Assembly (NCBI GenBank): GCA_024180945.1
Contig: JAKSGN010000006.1
Span: 1,364,001-1,428,000 of the forward strand
DNA: 64,000 nt
Direction: 5' to 3'
Origin: Macrophomina tecta
Lineage: Eukaryota; Ascomycota; Dothideomycetes; Botryosphaeriales; Botryosphaeriaceae
Part shown: positions 60,259-64,000 of the stretch, one piece after another
How the letters are laid out: the number at the start of each line of letters is the position of its first letter
How positions within the stretch are numbered: position 1 is the first letter of the stretch
Program-made: the position numbers and the translations under genes
The notes under the pieces: model-generated
The model's input: the letters and a program-made list of their open reading frames with translations, nothing else
Database searches by the model: none
Told to the model about the DNA's origin: nothing

Positions 60259-63200
60259 ATGGGTAAATTAAGAGTTTTACAAGCCAACCTAAATCGAAGC
60301 GCCCAGGCTACCGAAAGCCTACTCCAGCTCGCTATAGAACTCGAAATAGGCCTAATTCTTATACAAGAACCATGGCTTATAGTACCCGATAACCCCCAAG
60401 AGGTCCGCTCGGTTAACCACCCCTCGTTTACGGCAATTCTACCGGTTTACTCTCCTTTGGAACGGCCACGAACGCTCGTTTATATCGCAAGGCACCTACG
60501 TGGCTTCGAAATAAACTACGCTAAAACGGCCCATCCCTCGCCCGACCTAATGGTACTAAATATAAGACAAGGACGCACCCAATTCCAAATCCTTAACCTA
60601 TATAACTAAAAGGCCCAAAACCACGAATCCCAGCTATATACGCTCGAGAGGGTACTTCAGTATAATCCTATAACTACCCCTACGATTATAGCTGGCGATT
60701 TTAACCAACACCACCCGTGGTGGGACCCCGAATCCCCTACGTCATCCGGAGCGCCTAGGCTAGTCGAGTGGATAGAAAACAATAACCTAAGCCTAGTAAA
60801 TAATATAGGAGAGGGCACGTTCTACCGCCCAAACCTAAATAGGCCTACTATTATAGATCTAACCCTCGCTACGCCTAGCCTAATAAATGCTATAGAGGAC
60901 TAGCAAATCCTCTCTAGTATAGAATCCGATTACTTTCCTATCCTCTTTAGTATCCGGCTAAACGAGCCGAATCCACCGAAACCCCAAGAACGGTATATTA
61001 CTAAAAAAGCGAACTAGAACCAATTTAAAGCCCTATTTCGAATCGAAGTTAACGAATTCCTAAAATGCCTAGAAATAGGACTTCAGGAACTCGATAATTC
61101 GATCACGCGAGAGGTACTAAGGGAGCCTAATAGTAAAATACTACTACTAGAAGACCTCAACCAATCCCTTACTACCGCTATTAGTAACGCTATGGATAAA
61201 GCTATCCCAAAAGCAATTCCAAAGGCAAACGCAAAACCATAGTAAAACAATAAATTACTAAAACTCCGAGAAGACCTAAAAGCCAAAACACGGCTTCTAA
61301 AAGAGCTCCCAGAGCCTAATAGAAAAAAAAACTACCTAATCGCCCGAAATACCTACTTCCAGGCTATAAAACAAGCTAAACGGACGCACTAGAACGAGTT
61401 TCTAGCCAACGAAACCCCTATAAATATCTTTAAGGCAATATCTTATACTAAACACCGGATAACTAAACGAATACCGGCTATTAGATCTAAAGACGGCTCC
61501 CTACACGAAGATTTTAAAGAAAAGTGCTATATACTAAAAGAAACTCTATTCCCTACGCCTCCTAAAGTAGCCCGTTTAACTAGAACGCCTATACCCCTAG
61601 TAATAGGTAGAAATAGCCCCCCCTAGACCGAACGAAGCTCCTAAACGCCTACTCTAAGAAAATAAAAGCCACTACACCTGGGCCGGACCAGATTACGCAC
61701 GAGATAATTACCCACGCGTATAACGCCCACCCGGAGGCCTTTTATAAGGTATATAGCTTACTAATCCAGTACGGTTACCACCCTACGTGCTAGAAACAAG
61801 CTACCGGCGCAATTCTAAAGAAACCTAATAAACTAGACGAGCACGCTCCTAAAGCCTATCGGGTTATAGCTCTTTTAAATTACTTAGGTAAAATAACAGA
61901 ACGGATTATAGCTAAACGACTAAGCTATCTAGCCGAAACTACCAATCTCCTTCACCTAAGCCAAATAGGGGGTAGATTATAAAAATCGGCTATCGACGCG
62001 TGCTTTCTTCTAGCTACCGAAATAGAAGAAAACCGAGCCGTAAAGCTTAAAACGTCTACGCTTTTTCTAGACGTAAAGGGGGCATTCGACTACGTCGCCT
62101 AAGACCAACTCCTAGAAATAATAGCCCGGCTAGAATTACCCCTTAATCTACTAGCCTAGGTTAGATCCTTTATAAACTCCCGGACCCTACGCCTAAGCTT
62201 TAACGGAGAAGTAGAGGAATTTAGTAAAATCGAAACGGGTATACCGTAAGAAAGCCCTACTTCGCCTATACTATTTCTAATATATATCCGAGAGCTATCT
62301 TAGTTAAATATAGTTAATTTCCGCTCTTATATCGACGATCTATCTCTTACGGTTAGCTCTACGAGCTAGAAAAAGAACGTTAAGATACTAGAACGCGAAG
62401 TTATAAAGCTCTATAGCTTAGGCAAAGAAAACGCTATTTAATTCGACCTAGAAAAGACCGAAATTATACACTTTTCTAAAGAAAAAGAGGCCCGGACTCT
62501 ACCCCTTACGCTTCCTAACGGGAACGTAGTAAAACTAAAGGAACTAGTTCGATATCTAAAAGTATTTTTCGACCCCCTACTTACTTATAAGAGCCACGTC
62601 TCTATAAGAATAAGCTAAGCCCGTTTCGCCTTTTATAGGCTCTCCCGACTAGCTAATACCGAACGAGGACTTAGCCCCTACGCTATACGGCAACTTTATA
62701 TAGCGTACGTTACCTCTATCGCCGACTACGGGAGCCAATTATACTAGAAAAACTAAGCCTCGGTTAAACGCTAAACGAGAATATTATAAAACCTAGCCCT
62801 ACGTAAAATACTAGAAACGTTTAGAACCGCACTAGTTACCCCCCTAGAAATAGAAGCCGCCCTTCCACCTACGCACCTCCGCCTAGACGAAAACGTTCGA
62901 AAATACGCCCTTAGAGCACTTCGCCTAGGACCTAAACACCCCGTTCAACAGCTTATATTTAAACCCGAAAACGACGCCCCTACGCAATCCTACCAGCTTC
63001 GAAATATAAGGAATATACTTAGTACTAGGCCTAATAACCTAGAAATAGTTAAACCCTTCTACTTCGCCCCGTGGAATCTAGGAACGCCCTACTCGGTTAA
63101 AATATCAAAGCTATCTAAAGAAGAAGAGGCCGAACGCCACGAGCAAGAACTACGCACCCTAGAGAATAATGATATACTTATCTATACCGACGCTAGCTCC

Positions 63201-64000
63201 AATCCGCAAGGAAAAGGGATAGGCGTAGGTATAAGTATAGAAGAAAAACAAGCCGAAATAACCAACCGCGTTCTAGAAAAGATAGATAATATCGGCCCTA
63301 GTAACCTCGTATATAACGGCGAACTCGAGGCTATTACCTAAGCCCTCGAACTAGCCGTACAAAACGATTACGCGTTCCAAAAGATTAGAGTCTATGCGGA
63401 TAACTAGGCCGCTCTCTACCGGCTTAAAACCCCTTCGAAAAACCCAGGACAAGGCTGCGTTATAAGGGCTATAAACGCCAGCAAAATCCTACTCGAAAGG
63501 GGTAATTTAGTAATTCTCCAATGGGTCCCAGGACACCTAAAAATCCACGGAAACGAACGAGCCGATTATCTAGCTAAGAAGGCAACTAAAACCACCCCTA
63601 ATATAAGCGAAACTAGCCTAGCATTCTACGGAATGCTTAATAAAATACCGCTTATACAGGAATGGCATTTAGAAGCTACGAAAAGTTAAGAGAAAAGCTC
63701 TAAAACTAGTTATCTACACCAATACCGTTGGAAAATAAGAAAAAAGATCTACGCCCTTCCTAAAAAGAGAAATACGATTAGCGCCTTATACTAGCTAAAG
63801 ATAGGACACGGATACTTTAGATCCTACCTTTATAGGTTTAACCGGAGCGAAACGGATAGATGTTCCTACTCGAATAATGCTAAACAAACCCCTAAATACC
63901 TTTTTCTTAAATGCCCCTACTACGACATAGAACGACAGGAGCTTAGGGAAAAACTAGGAACTAAAAACCCTAGCTTAAACCTACTTCTAAACACCGAATT
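60259..64000 (+). pseudogene. L4 ORF2: endonuclease, RT, RNase H (degraded, incomplete at window end)
   Basis: It starts MGKLRVLQANLNRSAQ at 60259. The endonuclease part equals L3. The RT part has many TAG codons in place of TGG or CAG and is frameshifted by a deletion near 61,575 relative to L3. RNase H at about 63,170-63,560 keeps YTDASSNPQGKG and HGNERADYLAKK. Some stops present in L3 are sense here (for example TGG near 63,520 and 63,730), so the two copies were mutated independently in this part. Confidence 0.85.

Larger units (their letters stand above)
55876..60901. repeat. Inverted repeat (LINE palindrome) with 2,464-bp arms that read identical
   Basis: The arms are 55876-58339 and 58438-60901, mirrored about 58388.5. 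Open frames on the two sides are exact mirror images (for example 56168-56518 and 60259-60609; 57720-57941 and 58836-59057), and I found no mismatch in the segments compared. The first mismatch outward is at 60902/55875. Homology continues to the window edge with many differences and one indel. Confidence 0.85.
58438..64000 (+). mobile_element. Tad-like LINE L4 (plus strand), runs off the window
   Basis: This is a mirror copy of L3, starting ACCTTCGAATTCGACC at its 5' end and reaching the last part of ORF2 at the window edge. Up to 60901 it reads identical to L3. Beyond that it carries many more TAG stops and a 1-nt deletion near 61,575. Confidence 0.92.

Noticed and set aside
21201..64000. 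Whether the block could be a biosynthetic cluster, effector island or centromere
   Set aside because: Every segment checked resolves into LINE or Gypsy sequence. I found no secreted small protein, no biosynthetic enzyme and no satellite array. A centromeric role cannot be judged from sequence alone.

Overview
The window comes from a filamentous ascomycete. A member of the Dothideomycetes, probably Pleosporales, fits best, but that placement is inferred from gene content and was not tested by a search. The evidence is short spliced introns with CTRAY branch points, an RlmA-type MADS-box gene, a fungal Msb1 protein, a DUF3140 protein, a fungal seven-helix rhodopsin-like protein, and a large AT-rich block whose repeats carry the mark of repeat-induced point mutation (RIP). 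In that block CpA/TpG is strongly depleted, TpA is very common, CpG is largely kept, and most internal stops are TAG or TAA where CAG, CAA or TGG is expected.

Positions 1-19,400 are ordinary gene-bearing sequence. I rebuilt exon structures by eye for a conserved hypothetical protein (914-1390, +), a penta-EF-hand protein (2899-4235, -), an RlmA/Rlm1 MADS-box factor (5783-7575, -), a DUF3140 protein (11043-11595, -), an Msb1 cell-polarity protein (13282-16634, +) and a rhodopsin-like 7TM protein (18051-19341, +). There is also one weaker small spliced gene model (10110-10541, +). RlmA and Msb1 both belong to cell-wall and polarity biology, but nothing in the sequence shows the genes form a cluster.

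Positions 19,421-64,000 are a nest of RIP-damaged retrotransposons. Two 5'-truncated LINE tails and a LINE 5' fragment form the left edge. A reverse-oriented chromoviral Gypsy element of family A (called A2 here, 21201-51114) is split by two later insertions. One is a Gypsy element of family B (24710-40259), itself split by a forward A copy (A1, 31347-38515). The other is a second forward A copy (A3, 41112-48289). Target-site duplications support each step except the outer ends of A2. The right edge holds another LINE fragment, then two near full-length Tad-like LINEs head to head (52455-58339 minus; 58438-64000+ plus), joined by a 98-bp spacer.

The most unusual signals are: (1) both Gypsy families carry a spliced gene on the antisense strand between pol and the 3' LTR, with start codon, splice sites and exon lengths conserved between diverged copies in family A; (2) a 2,500-bp tract that reads identical between A1 and A3, and 2,464-bp arms that read identical in the LINE palindrome, although the flanking parts of the same copies are RIP-diverged. 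Either gene conversion after RIP or an assembly artefact could explain the second observation.
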